From Alphaproteobacteria bacterium (GTDB taxonomy: Bacteria; Pseudomonadota; Alphaproteobacteria; Puniceispirillales; Puniceispirillaceae), in assembly GCA_009920665.1 (NCBI GenBank), contig RFZL01000008.1:1-63562 (forward strand): 63,562 nucleotides of DNA. Reading direction: 5' to 3'. Within the stretch, counting starts at the first letter, position 1. The number at the start of each line of letters is the position of its first letter. A model generated the notes under the pieces. It was not told the DNA's origin, ran no database searches, and saw nothing but the letters and a program-made list of their open reading frames with translations. The position numbers were made by a program, and so were the translations under genes. This document shows positions 45,955 through 55,448 of the stretch, piece after piece.

Positions 45955-46614
45955 ATGGTTCTGCGAATCAACGACATCGCACCGGACTTCACGGCGCAGA
46001 CAACGCATGGCGAGATCAAGTTTCACGACTGGCTGGCGGATGGCTGGGGCATTCTGTTCTCGCATCCCAAGGATTTCACACCCGTATGTACCACCGAGCT
46101 TGGCGCGCTGGCCGGGTTGGAGGATGAGTTCGCAAAGCGCAATGTCAAGGTTATCGGCCTGTCGGTTGACCCGGCGGACGACCACCGGGAATGGCTGTCC
46201 GATATCGAGGATGTGACCGGCAACCGGCCGGAATATCCGATCATCGCCGATACCGACCTGGCGGTCGCCAGGCTCTATGACATGTTGCCGGCGGCGGCGG
46301 GTGACAGTTCGGCCGGCCGCACGGCGGTCGACAACCAGACGGTGCGGGTGGTGTTTGTTGTCGGGCCGGACCGGCGAATCAAGCTGCAGATGGCCTATCC
46401 GATGTCGACAGGCCGCAATTTTGCCGAGCTGCTGCGTGTCATCGACTCACTTCAGCTGACCGCAAGCCACAAGGTAGCGACGCCTGCCGACTGGCAGAAG
46501 GGCGAGGATGTGATCATCCTGTCATCGGTATCCGACGATGAGGCGGCCGATCTGTTTCCGGCCGGCTGGGACAGAGTGAAACCGTATCTTCGCAAGGTGT
46601 CCGACCCGTCGTGA
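45955..46614 (+). CDS. 1-Cys peroxiredoxin (Prx6 type)
   Basis: A 219-residue thiol peroxidase that reduces hydrogen peroxide and organic peroxides. The peroxidatic Cys45 lies in DFTPVCTTELG (41-51), and the long C-terminal domain (VATPADWQKGEDVIILSSV) is the Prx6 hallmark. No resolving Cys is apparent. Start by AAGGAG at a 6-nt distance. Confidence 0.94.
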   Translation: MVLRINDIAPDFTAQTTHGEIKFHDWLADGWGILFSHPKDFTPVCTTELGALAGLEDEFAKRNVKVIGLSVDPADDHREWLSDIEDVTGNRPEYPIIADTDLAVARLYDMLPAAAGDSSAGRTAVDNQTVRVVFVVGPDRRIKLQMAYPMSTGRNFAELLRVIDSLQLTASHKVATPADWQKGEDVIILSSVSDDEAADLFPAGWDRVKPYLRKVSDPS

Positions 46615-46648
46615 CCGTCGGTGGCGGCGTGGTGAGACAGGTGCTGCG

Positions 46649-48490
46649 TCAGCCGCCGCCAAGCAGTTCATCGACCTCGCGGTGGCACTCGATGACATGA
46701 TCCTCGCCTTCGATGCGGCGTGGCGGGGCGGTGATATCGCACGTCCCCTCGATCGCCAGCGGGCAGCGGGCAAAGAACGGGCAGCCGATATCGGTCAGCT
46801 CGACGCCGCCTGTCATGCCGGTGATCGTCTCCTGGCTCGCCACCGTGTCCTCAAGCCAGCCGGTCCGCATTTCCGGCACCGAGGAGATGAGCAGCCTTGT
46901 ATAGGGATGATAGGGCGGCGACAGAACCTTGTCGGTCGGGCCCTGTTCGGCGACCCGCCCGGCATAGAGAACGACGATCTCGTCGGCAAAGGATGCGACG
47001 GTCGACAGATCATGGCTGATAAAGACAAAGGACACGCCAGTTTCGCGGCGCAGTGATTTCAGCAATTCGATGACATTGGCGCCGACGATTGTATCCAGCG
47101 CCGAAGTGACCTCGTCGCACAGAACAACCTCCGGCTCCGCCGCCAGCGCCCGCGCCAGGTTGATCCGCTGTTTTTGCCCGCCCGACAATTCATGCGGAAA
47201 GCGCTCGGCAAAGGGTGGCGGCATTTCCACCATCTCGAGCAGTTCATTGATCCGTTCGGCTTTCCGCGCGCCGGTCAGCCCGCCATAGAATTCCAGCGGG
47301 CGGCCAAGGATGTCATTGATTCGCTGGCGTGGGTTCAGCGCCGTGTCGGCCATCTGGTAGACAAACTGAACACGCCGCAATTCGTCCCGCGTGCGCGCCG
47401 CCAGATTTGGCGCCACCGGATGTCCGTCAAGTTCCAGATCCCCCGCGCTTGGCGGCAATAATCCGGCGAAGACACGCGCCAATGTGGATTTACCGCATCC
47501 GGATTCGCCGATGATGCCGACCGTCTTGCCGCGTTCGATGGCAACATTGACGTCGCGAAGCACCATCGTCTTCGGCGCGCCGTCAGCACCCTTGCCATAG
47601 CCGGCATCGATATTGCGTGCCACCAGCGCCGGTGCATCGCGCATATGCTCATGGTTGCTGGCCTCGCCAAGGCCGGGTTCGGGAAGGGGCTTGATCGCCG
47701 CCATCAGACGCTTGGTATAGGGATGTTCGGATTTGTGGATGATCGTCTCGACCGGACCGGCTTCCTTGATCTCACCATTATAGAGAACGACGATATGGTC
47801 GGCGACCTGCGCCACCACGGCCAGATCATGCGTCACATAGATGGCCGCCGCGCCCTCTTCCTTGATCACCTGCTTGAAGGCCTTCAGCACCTCGATCTGG
47901 GTGGTCACGTCAAGTGCCGTTGTCGGCTCGTCAAGCACCAGCAGGTCCGGCTCGCCGCACAGCGCCATGGCCGCCATCAGACGCTGTAGCTGGCCACCGG
48001 ATACCTGGTGCGGATAACGTGCCCCGATATTCTCCGGATCAGGTAGTTCCAGTGCCTTGTAGAGCGACAGCGCCTTCGCATCGGCCTGCTCGCGCGTCTT
48101 CGAGCCATGAATCACCGGCGCCTCGGTCACCTGCTCGTTGATCAGGATCGACGGGTTGAAGGTGGCGGCGGCACTTTGTGCCAGATAGGCGACCTTCTCG
48201 CCGCGAATGGGCCGTAACGCCTCGGTATCCATGGCGGTGACATTCTCGCCGTTCAGCAATGCCTCGCCGCCGGCGAATTTCAGCCCGGGCTTGCAATAGC
48301 CGAGCGCTGCCAGCGAGATGGTGGTCTTTCCGGAGCCGGATTCACCGATCAGCGCGACAACCTCACCGCGCCGGACCTTGAAATCGACACCCTTGACGAT
48401 GGGAAGTTCGGACCCGTCATCGCGGACCGCGTTGATCTTCAGGTCGCGGGCCTCGAAGATCACGTCATTCGAGTCGGATTTACGCGCCAT
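46649..48490 (-). CDS. Peptide/opine ABC importer, fused dual ATPase
   Basis: A 613-residue protein with two nucleotide-binding domains in one chain (DppD-DppF type). Domain 1 (about 10-265) has GESGSGKTT and [10 protein letters not shown]; domain 2 (about 290-550) has GESGCGKST and [17 protein letters not shown]-terminal oligopeptide-transporter tail with a Cys-rich stretch ([15 protein letters not shown]) follows. It lies 3 bp after the permease gene. Confidence 0.93.
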   Translation of the reverse strand: MARKSDSNDVIFEARDLKINAVRDDGSELPIVKGVDFKVRRGEVVALIGESGSGKTTISLAALGYCKPGLKFAGGEALLNGENVTAMDTEALRPIRGEKVAYLAQSAAATFNPSILINEQVTEAPVIHGSKTREQADAKALSLYKALELPDPENIGARYPHQVSGGQLQRLMAAMALCGEPDLLVLDEPTTALDVTTQIEVLKAFKQVIKEEGAAAIYVTHDLAVVAQVADHIVVLYNGEIKEAGPVETIIHKSEHPYTKRLMAAIKPLPEPGLGEASNHEHMRDAPALVARNIDAGYGKGADGAPKTMVLRDVNVAIERGKTVGIIGESGCGKSTLARVFAGLLPPSAGDLELDGHPVAPNLAARTRDELRRVQFVYQMADTALNPRQRINDILGRPLEFYGGLTGARKAERINELLEMVEMPPPFAERFPHELSGGQKQRINLARALAAEPEVVLCDEVTSALDTIVGANVIELLKSLRRETGVSFVFISHDLSTVASFADEIVVLYAGRVAEQGPTDKVLSPPYHPYTRLLISSVPEMRTGWLEDTVASQETITGMTGGVELTDIGCPFFARCPLAIEGTCDITAPPRRIEGEDHVIECHREVDELLGGG

Positions 48491-48493
48491 GGA

Positions 48494-49417
48494 TTAAAGC
48501 CTCTTTGACAGCTTGCCGCCGCTATGCGCGGATAGATCATCGACGATCAGGTTGATGGCGACGGTGAGGGTGGCGATGGCCAGAGCCGGTGCGACGACCG
48601 GAATGACCGAGGCGCCATAGGACAGCGCCCCCAGATTCTCGCGCACCATCGATCCCCAGTCCGCCTGTGGCGGCTGCACGCCAAGGCCAAGGAAGCTGAG
48701 GCTGGAGATGAACAGGATGACATAGATCAGGCGCAAGCCGAAATCGGTCAGCAACGGCATCGCGGCGTTTGGCCAGATCTCGCGCGTGATGATCCACCAT
48801 CGTCCCTCGCCGCGGACCCGCGCCGCCTCGACAAAATCCATCACCATGATTTCCTGGCCAAGCGCGCGCGCCAGCCTGAACACAACGGTGGCATAGATCA
48901 CGCCGGCGGTGATGATGAGCACCGGGATCGATGACCCGACCGCGGCGACGACGACAAGGCCAAGCATGATGGTCGGCAGGCTGAGGAAGGCGTCATTGAT
49001 GCGGCTGACGATCATGTCGACGCGCGGTGTGGAAATGGCTGCGCCGATGCCGAGGATAACACCGATGAAATAGGCGAGCACCGTCGCCATGAAGGAAATA
49101 CCGATGGTGCGACCGGCGCCATACAACAGCCGGCTGAGAACATCGCGGTCACTTTCATCAGTGCCAAGCCAGGCACCGGGACGCGGCAGCTGAAACTCGG
49201 AATAGTCATCCGGAAAGGGAAGCTCGTTCTCGCCTATCGGTGCCAGCCACGGCCCGAAAATGGCGATGAAGACCCAGAAACTAACCACAACAATGCCGAT
49301 CCAGCCAGTCCAGGACGGTTTGTAGCGCGTCGATGGCGCGGCGTCGGGAAGCTCGTCAAAGCTGACGCCGGTATCATAGGGCGCGACGTAATGCTCGTTC
49401 TGCCTGGCCTTGCTCAT
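48494..49417 (-). CDS. ABC importer permease, DppC type
   Basis: A 307-residue permease with an N-terminal TM helix, the OppC-N region and five further helices. The EAA loop reads VEAARVRGEGRWWIITREIWPN. Start overlaps the DppB-type stop by 4 nt. Confidence 0.92.
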   Translation of the reverse strand: MSKARQNEHYVAPYDTGVSFDELPDAAPSTRYKPSWTGWIGIVVVSFWVFIAIFGPWLAPIGENELPFPDDYSEFQLPRPGAWLGTDESDRDVLSRLLYGAGRTIGISFMATVLAYFIGVILGIGAAISTPRVDMIVSRINDAFLSLPTIMLGLVVVAAVGSSIPVLIITAGVIYATVVFRLARALGQEIMVMDFVEAARVRGEGRWWIITREIWPNAAMPLLTDFGLRLIYVILFISSLSFLGLGVQPPQADWGSMVRENLGALSYGASVIPVVAPALAIATLTVAINLIVDDLSAHSGGKLSKRL

Positions 49418-50364
49418 TTCGGATGCCTCAGCCTTGCGTTGGATGCAAAGGCCGCGATATCGGCGATCAGCATCAGGATGACATAGGTCAGGCAGAAGAT
49501 CATGCCAAGTCCCTGGATCAGGACATAGTCACGGGTCTGCACTCCCTGGACAATCAGCGTTGCCAGCCCGTTATAGCCGAAATAGACCTCGACCACGATC
49601 ACGCCGGTCACCAGATAGGCAAGATTCAGCGCCACCACATTGACGATCGGGCCGATGGCATTGAGGAGCGCATGCCGGAAGATGATGCGCCGCCGCGGCA
49701 CGCCCTTCAGGATCGCCATCTCGATATAGGGCGAACTCATGACGTTAAGCACTGCGGCGCGGCTCATCCGGATGAGCTGCGAGGCGATGACGAAACACAG
49801 GGTGGTGATCGGCAGCGCGAAATGTGCGATCAGCTCGAACAGACCCTTGCCCTCGGTCGATCCGACGACGATGGCATTGCCGATCCCCAGAACAAAGACA
49901 AACAGCAGCACAAGCAGCGTCGCGGTGAAGAATTCTGGCGCCGCGACGAGCGAGACCGACACCAGCGTCAGCACCCGGTCATACAGCGTGCCGGGATACA
50001 TTGCCGCCATGATGCCAAGCGCCAGCGAGATCGGCACACCGATGGCAGCGGTCAGCGCCGAGACAAAAACGGTGTTCTTGTAACGGTCGGCGATAAGGTC
50101 GGAGATTGGTACGTCACTGGCAAGCGAGGTGCCAAGATCGCCCATCATGAAATTTTTCAGCCAGACGAGATATTGCACAATATAGGGCTTGTCGAGTCCG
50201 AGTCGCGCCCGGAAGGCCGCGACATTTTCCGGTGTCGCCGACTGGCCAAGGCGGATTTGCGCGGCGTCGCCGGGCAGGATTTTCGTACCGAAGAAAATAA
50301 TCAATGAAACCGCCAGAACGGTCACAAGGCCGATTCCCAGTCGTTTCAAAATCAGGGAAGTCAT
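49414..50364 (-). CDS. ABC importer permease, DppB type
   Basis: A 316-residue permease with six TM helices. N-terminal LILKRLGIGLVTVLAVSLII and the EAA loop ILKGVPRRRIIFRHALLNAI are typical. I used ATG 50364; an ATG five codons earlier is less likely. A strong terminator separates it from the upstream binding-protein gene. Confidence 0.92.
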   Translation of the reverse strand: MTSLILKRLGIGLVTVLAVSLIIFFGTKILPGDAAQIRLGQSATPENVAAFRARLGLDKPYIVQYLVWLKNFMMGDLGTSLASDVPISDLIADRYKNTVFVSALTAAIGVPISLALGIMAAMYPGTLYDRVLTLVSVSLVAAPEFFTATLLVLLFVFVLGIGNAIVVGSTEGKGLFELIAHFALPITTLCFVIASQLIRMSRAAVLNVMSSPYIEMAILKGVPRRRIIFRHALLNAIGPIVNVVALNLAYLVTGVIVVEVYFGYNGLATLIVQGVQTRDYVLIQGLGMIFCLTYVILMLIADIAAFASNARLRHPK

Positions 50365-50377
50365 ATCGGGGCGCCCC

Positions 50378-50411
50378 AAAAAAAACAGACCCCGCCTTGC
50401 GGTGGGGCCTG
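50378..50411 (-). terminator. Terminator/attenuator between binding-protein and permease genes
   Basis: On the reverse strand CAGGCCCCACC-GCAA-GGCGGGGTCTG forms an 11-bp stem with one mismatch, followed by eight T. It lies 16 bp after the binding-protein stop and just before the DppB-type start, so it should make the binding protein more abundant than the membrane subunits. Confidence 0.9.
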
Positions 50412-50427
50412 TTCCTTCAGTTCATGG

Positions 50428-52056
50428 TCAGGCGTCGTCGCGCCACAGGGTCACCGGTGCCTCGGCACCACCAAAATTGTTCAGCGGTACATAGGTCAGG
50501 CCCTTCACCTTGTCGGACACGGCGTCGACATAATTCCGGTAGAGCGGAATGATGCTGCCATTGTCATTGTGAATCTTTTCCTGAAGCGTGTGGTACATCT
50601 CCTTACGCTTGGCAGGATCGGTCACACCGCGGACCTCGACCAGAATCTTGTCGAACTCCGGATCCTGGTGATAGGTCTCGTTCCAGGCAGCATCCGACTT
50701 GAAGGCCAGTGTCATCATGATGTTGGCGGTCGGACGCATGTTCCACGACACGACGCACATCGGTGCCTTCAGCCATACGGCGCCCCAGTAACCGTCGGTG
50801 GTTACCTTCTGGACATCGATATTCAGGCCGATTTTTGCGGCCTCGCGCTGCAGGAACAGACACTGGTCAATGGCACCGGGGGCCACTTCGGAGGCGACGA
50901 TCGGCACGGTTGTGTTGCCGATGCCGGACTTCTCGAAATGGAACTTCGCCTTGTCCGGATCCATCATCCGCTGCGGGATGTCCGGGCTGTGGTCGAAATA
51001 GGCCGGTCCGATCGGATGGTCATTACCAAGCGAAGCCTGGCCCTTATAGACACCCTTCACAAGGCGCTGACGGTCCATCAGATATTTCATCGCCATGATC
51101 AGGTCATGATTGCCAGACATCTCCATGTCCTTGCGACATGCGATGTTGATATAGGCGGCCGAGTTCAGCGACCAGACATCCTTGCCGGGTGCTGATTCGA
51201 CCTGTGCGATCGCCTTTGGCGGCAGATTCACCATGGCGTCGACGTCACCGGCGAGGAAGGCATTCAGACGGGCGACCGGGTCACCGATGCCGAAATGCTC
51301 GATCTCGTCGAGATAGCCGCCTTCACCCCAGTAATTGCCATAGCGCTCACCAACAGTGCGGACACCGGGCTTGAACTCCTTGACCTTGTAGGGGCCGGTG
51401 CCGATTGCGGTCGAGAAATCGGTGGTACCGTCCTGCAGGATCTTGAAGTGGAAGGTGCCAAGAGCAATCGGAAGGTCGGCATTCGGCGAGGACAGGACCG
51501 CCTTTACCTCATAGTCATTGACCTTCTTCCATTCCTTTACCATGGCGACAAGTGACGAGGCGTTGGAGATGGAGTCCTTACCCATATGACGGTTCATCGT
51601 GTAGATGACGTCGTCGGCGGTCAGTGTCTTGCCATCATGGAACTCAACACCCTTGCGGATCTTGAAGGTCCATTCGGTGGCACTGTCATTCGACAGTACC
51701 TCTTCGGCAAGCTCGGGCTCGTAGCCGAGATTCTGGGTCAGCCGGGTCAGCGAACCGTAATACATCCGGCCGCGGAAATAATCGACAGCCGAGGTGAACA
51801 GGGCCGGATCAAGCGTGTCGTTCGGTCCGTGCTGGTCGCCGGCAAAGACGACACGGCCACCACGTTTCGGCGTGTTCGCCCAGACATCGGAGACGCCGGT
51901 GAACAATGTGCCGGAAGCAGCAGCAGTGGCGCCGGCAGCCATCATGTAGTGCATGAAGTCGCGGCGGCTGATGCCTTTCTTTATCATGTTCAGAAAATGT
52001 GCGCGGTCAGCTGGGCTCAGCGTCTCGAGCACGGGGTCGTTGCGCTTTTCAGACAT
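50428..52056 (-). CDS. Family 5 extracellular solute-binding protein, Tat-exported
   Basis: A 542-residue peptide/opine/nickel-type binding protein (SBP_bac_5). The signal is of the Tat type: SRRDFMHYMM at 30-39, then a hydrophobic Ala stretch and a likely cut after DVWA-60, preceded by an unusual 29-residue N-region. The body has ATEWTFKIRKGVEFHDGKTL, the classic family motif. Export in folded form may indicate a bound cofactor or fast folding. First gene of the importer operon. Confidence 0.92.
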   Translation of the reverse strand: MSEKRNDPVLETLSPADRAHFLNMIKKGISRRDFMHYMMAAGATAAASGTLFTGVSDVWANTPKRGGRVVFAGDQHGPNDTLDPALFTSAVDYFRGRMYYGSLTRLTQNLGYEPELAEEVLSNDSATEWTFKIRKGVEFHDGKTLTADDVIYTMNRHMGKDSISNASSLVAMVKEWKKVNDYEVKAVLSSPNADLPIALGTFHFKILQDGTTDFSTAIGTGPYKVKEFKPGVRTVGERYGNYWGEGGYLDEIEHFGIGDPVARLNAFLAGDVDAMVNLPPKAIAQVESAPGKDVWSLNSAAYINIACRKDMEMSGNHDLIMAMKYLMDRQRLVKGVYKGQASLGNDHPIGPAYFDHSPDIPQRMMDPDKAKFHFEKSGIGNTTVPIVASEVAPGAIDQCLFLQREAAKIGLNIDVQKVTTDGYWGAVWLKAPMCVVSWNMRPTANIMMTLAFKSDAAWNETYHQDPEFDKILVEVRGVTDPAKRKEMYHTLQEKIHNDNGSIIPLYRNYVDAVSDKVKGLTYVPLNNFGGAEAPVTLWRDDA

Positions 52057-52230
52057 AAATCCCCCCTATGTCCTAATTTGTTTGGAATTGAAAGCCTAAC
52101 ACGTATTTTTTGGGGGGTTCAACCGGACTGGCCGCTTCATTTGTAAAAAAAACGACCTATTGTCCTGTTTCAGACCTGACTTCAAGCCGTCAAACCGGCG
52201 GCAACCCGCCCGTCAGATCATGACATGACA

Positions 52231-52256
52231 GTTGTCATTGGTAGTTGTCATTGGTC
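52231..52256. repeat. 13-bp direct duplication
   Basis: GTTGTCATTGGTA is followed at once by GTTGTCATTGGTC, spanning the last codons of the cupin gene on the reverse strand and its 3' flank. Confidence 0.85.
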
Positions 52257-53045
52257 GCCGGAACGGGCGATTTCAGCCGGGGAGAGTGGCTCGCGATGTG
52301 TAACTTTCCAGCTGGAATCAGCCTGCCTTTGCCAGCAAACCCTGTCCCAGCTTCCGTCCGGCTGTTCTTCCCACCACCAGTTCTCGCCGGTCAGATCGCC
52401 GGTCCAGATATAGGCGATCAGGCAGGCCTCGTCATCGGTTTGCAATTCATGGACCTGATGCGGCGGCGTCACCGAATGGCCGCCGGCCTGAATGCGTTGC
52501 GCCGGCTTTGCCCGGCCATGGCGTATCGACACCGCGCCGGATAGGACATGGTAGATTTCCAGCGACGCATGCTGGTGAAGCGGATAGGTGACATGCGGGG
52601 CGAGAAGAAAGAGCCCCAGATACAGATCGCCACTTGTCAGAAGCCCGCGCCCGCCAATGATCTGGCCTGCCACAAGGCCTGTTGCCAGATTGCCGGGAAT
52701 ATCGTCGCCGTCGAAAATCTGATACCAGTCGACCCGGTCGAGACAGGGCCGCAAGGCGGTGGCGGCCGGCGTTGGTGGCATGGCGGCGGCAAGCGATGGC
52801 AGATAGCGTGACACGCTTGCCGGTAAATCACCGAACTGGGGATCGCTTGCCGACAGCGACCCCGGCTGGCATGACAGGTTCCGCAGATCACCGAGCAGCC
52901 GGTCGATCATCGCGGCATCAGTGGCGGTTGGCGTGATCGTGGCGGCAAGCGCGTCGGCGAGTGATGCCGACAGATCAGTATTGACGGGACTGATGGACAT
53001 GTAACGGGTATCTCGGGCAACCGGCCCGGCAAAACTCTTCGCCAT
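52248..53045 (-). CDS. Cupin DMSP lyase-like protein (DddL/DddQ/DddW family)
   Basis: A 265-residue cupin. The metal site reads HQHASLEIY: His157, His159, Glu163 and Tyr165, with His199 in HQVHEL, matching the HxH-x3-ExY...H arrangement of DddQ, where the His/Glu bind metal and the Tyr is the catalytic base. DMSP lyases of this group cleave dimethylsulfoniopropionate to DMS and acrylate. The Trp-rich C-terminus (about 222-246) is unusual. ATG 53045 or ATG 53000 is possible; neither has a good ribosome-binding site. Divergent from an EamA transporter. Confidence 0.75.
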   Translation of the reverse strand: MAKSFAGPVARDTRYMSISPVNTDLSASLADALAATITPTATDAAMIDRLLGDLRNLSCQPGSLSASDPQFGDLPASVSRYLPSLAAAMPPTPAATALRPCLDRVDWYQIFDGDDIPGNLATGLVAGQIIGGRGLLTSGDLYLGLFLLAPHVTYPLHQHASLEIYHVLSGAVSIRHGRAKPAQRIQAGGHSVTPPHQVHELQTDDEACLIAYIWTGDLTGENWWWEEQPDGSWDRVCWQRQADSSWKVTHREPLSPAEIARSGDQ

Positions 53046-53051
53046 AAAACC

Positions 53052-53095
53052 GCCGGTGTCAATCGCCGGTGTCAATCGCCGGTGTCAATCGCCGG
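53052..53095. repeat. 13-bp tandem repeat, 3.4 copies
   Basis: Three perfect copies of GCCGGTGTCAATC (53052-53064, 53065-53077, 53078-53090) and a partial fourth lie directly upstream of the cupin gene start, where its ribosome-binding site would be. Confidence 0.93.
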
Positions 53096-53201
53096 CATCC
53101 GGACCCGCGGCCGCCCCATGCCGGGTGCATAATTTTGTCGCACGCCGCCACGCACGGCTGTAGGCTGGCACCGGCAGAGTGCCTTGGGATGGTGGCGGCG
53201 C

Positions 53202-54173
53202 ATGAGAATGTCGATTTTTGAGCAGCCACAGGGCGACCGGCCGATGCTGGCGCTGGCACTGCTGCTGGTCGGGGTCAGCATCCTGTCGCTTCAGGATTCG
53301 CTGGTGAAGTTTGTCGCCCCGCACACCAGCTTCTGGCAGGTTCAGATCATCCGCTCCTCCTTCAATCTGGTGATGCTTGCCGGGCTTGCGATATTCACCG
53401 GCGGCATCGGCCTGTTATGGCCGCGCCGGCCGGGCCCGGCCATTCTGCGCGGTATCCTGCTGGCATTGTGCATGGGGTTTTTCTTCGGCGCGGCGCAGCA
53501 GATCACGGTGACGCAGATGGCCACCGGCCTCTATACCTATCCGCTGTTCGTCACCCTGCTGGCCGGGCCAGTGCTTGGCGAGCGTATCGGCCGCTGGCGT
53601 GTCGGCGCGCTGCTTCTTGGCGCGGCCGGGTGCCTGCTGGTGCTGAATCCGTTTGCCGATGCCTTCACGCCCCTGCAGGCCGTTCCGGTGCTGGCGGGGT
53701 TCTTCTATGCCTGCAATATCCTGGTGCTGCGGCGCTATTGCCGGAATGAAAGCCCGCTGGCGCTGGCCTGCATGGTGAACCTGTTGTTCATTGTGACCGG
53801 CATGGTCGGCGCGCTCGCGGCAAGCTGGCTTCCTGTTGATCCGGAATGGCGCGAGGCGATGCCTTTCATCCTGGTCGGCTGGCCCGAGGTTACCACCATC
53901 CTGCTTGGATTTCTGGCCATATTGGCGGTGCTGAACCTGTTCGGGAACCTGTTTCTCAGCCGCGCCTACCAGACGGCGGACAGCTCGCTTCTGGCACCGC
54001 TTGATTTCACCTATCTGCTTCTGATCGCCATCTGGGGCCGGGTGCTGTTCGACAGCTGGCCGACCCCGCTTGCGATCCTGGGCATGGTCATGATCGCGGC
54101 CGCCGGCATGATCACCGCCATACGCGAGCGCCGCCGCCCCGATGCGGTGCCAACGCCGCCACAAAGCGGCTGA
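53202..54173 (+). CDS. EamA/DMT family transporter
   Basis: A 323-residue protein with ten TM helices in two EamA repeats (about 15-145 and 160-300), typical of metabolite exporters of the drug/metabolite superfamily. ATG 53202 follows a GGTGG stretch; ATG 53208 is possible. It is divergent from the DMSP lyase-like gene, so a role in moving DMSP, acrylate or a by-product can be guessed but not shown. Confidence 0.85.
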   Translation: MRMSIFEQPQGDRPMLALALLLVGVSILSLQDSLVKFVAPHTSFWQVQIIRSSFNLVMLAGLAIFTGGIGLLWPRRPGPAILRGILLALCMGFFFGAAQQITVTQMATGLYTYPLFVTLLAGPVLGERIGRWRVGALLLGAAGCLLVLNPFADAFTPLQAVPVLAGFFYACNILVLRRYCRNESPLALACMVNLLFIVTGMVGALAASWLPVDPEWREAMPFILVGWPEVTTILLGFLAILAVLNLFGNLFLSRAYQTADSSLLAPLDFTYLLLIAIWGRVLFDSWPTPLAILGMVMIAAAGMITAIRERRRPDAVPTPPQSG

Positions 54174-54237
54174 CAGGACGCTGGCAATTCAGTACATCTT
54201 GGCCAGTTCGCTTACAGCAGGGACGCTCGGGGATATC

Positions 54238-54597
54238 ATGAAGATCACGGTCAGGGAGTCGCCGATACATGGGCTTGGAGTCTTTGCCCTGCAGGATGTA
54301 GCCGCCGGCGAGACGCTTGAGCGCTGCCCCTATATCGTCATCGATGATGATGATCTGCAGGAGGCCAACCGGCTGAATGACTATCTCTTCACCAGCCCCG
54401 ACGATCCGAATGACTATCTCGTCGTGATGGGATGCGGCATGCTCTACAACCATGCCACGCCGGGCAATGCGAAGTGGGAGGTCGACGAGACCGACAACAG
54501 GTTTCTGCGGTTCTATGCCAGCCACGATATCAAGGCTGGCGAGGAGCTGTTCCATGATTATGGTGAGGAATACTGGACAACCCGCGCCGAGGACTGA
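54238..54597 (+). CDS. SET domain protein
   Basis: A 119-residue minimal SET domain: SPIHGLGVFALQDVAAGETL near the N-terminus, the YNHATPGNAKWEV cofactor motif, and GEELFHDYGEEYW at the end, where Tyr residues form the active site. Small bacterial SET proteins are putative lysine methyltransferases; the target is unknown. Start by GGGGAT. Confidence 0.85.
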   Translation: MKITVRESPIHGLGVFALQDVAAGETLERCPYIVIDDDDLQEANRLNDYLFTSPDDPNDYLVVMGCGMLYNHATPGNAKWEVDETDNRFLRFYASHDIKAGEELFHDYGEEYWTTRAED

Positions 54598-54621
54598 TCC
54601 GCCGAGGCCCGGTTCGGGGGC

Positions 54622-55260
54622 CTACCCGGCCGGCAGCAGGAGCCTGATCACCTCGCGCGCCGTTCCGAATGCCAGCCAGGCAAAGGCGATGGCGCAGATC
54701 CGGTAGGTCCAGACCCGCCAGAGCCCGCCGCGACCGCCAAACAGGCGACTGATCAGGCCGGCGCAGACAAAACACCAGACAAGCGACGAGCCCATGAAGC
54801 CGAAGAAGAAGAGGGTGTAGTCGACGCGGTCCGGGTTGCTGATTCCCAAGGCGCCAAAGGCGCTGCCAAGCGCCGCCCAATAGGCGACATTCTGCGGGTT
54901 CGACAGCGACAGCACAACACCGGACCGCATTGCGCCGGCGCGCCGGTTCGGCACCGCGACCTCGGCATCGCGTCGGCTGGCCTGCCAGCTGTCCCAGGCA
55001 AGCCAGGCCAGGTAACCGGCACCGGCGATGCCAACCGGTATCTTCAGCGAGTCGGCCTGCAGCAGCAGGCCAATGCCGGCAAGGCCCAGCACCGCCCAGG
55101 CCGCGTCACCGACAAGCGAGCCGAACTGCACCGACAGCGCGGCGCGATACCCGCCGGTCAGCCCGTGCCGGATCGTCTCCGCGAATACGGCGCCGGGGGT
55201 GGCGTTGAAGATAAAGCCCAGCAGGAACGCCATGCCGAGAAGTTCAAGGGCGGGGATCAT
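54622..55260 (-). CDS. LysE/RhtB family exporter
   Basis: A 212-residue membrane protein with six TM helices and the family start FIFNATPGAVFAETIRHGLTGG (about 16-37), as well as NPQNVAYWAALG. Family members export amino acids or related compounds. The start ATG 55260 fits alignments; the open frame continues upstream without similarity. It converges on the SET gene. Confidence 0.88.
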   Translation of the reverse strand: MIPALELLGMAFLLGFIFNATPGAVFAETIRHGLTGGYRAALSVQFGSLVGDAAWAVLGLAGIGLLLQADSLKIPVGIAGAGYLAWLAWDSWQASRRDAEVAVPNRRAGAMRSGVVLSLSNPQNVAYWAALGSAFGALGISNPDRVDYTLFFFGFMGSSLVWCFVCAGLISRLFGGRGGLWRVWTYRICAIAFAWLAFGTAREVIRLLLPAG

Positions 55261-55448
55261 CGCAGGTGATAAAGACCGGTATGGTTGCAGCAATGTCGAT
55301 GATTTTCCGGCACGGGCAGAAATCCCGTCATTCTGGCGCGTGTTAAGCTTGCATTTCAAGTGCCACTGCCTAGACTCGCGGCGTTGGCGGGCCGGGGGAG
55401 GCTCGTGCCTATCTCTTTTCAGATCTGCATGTGACAGGAATTGTGCCG

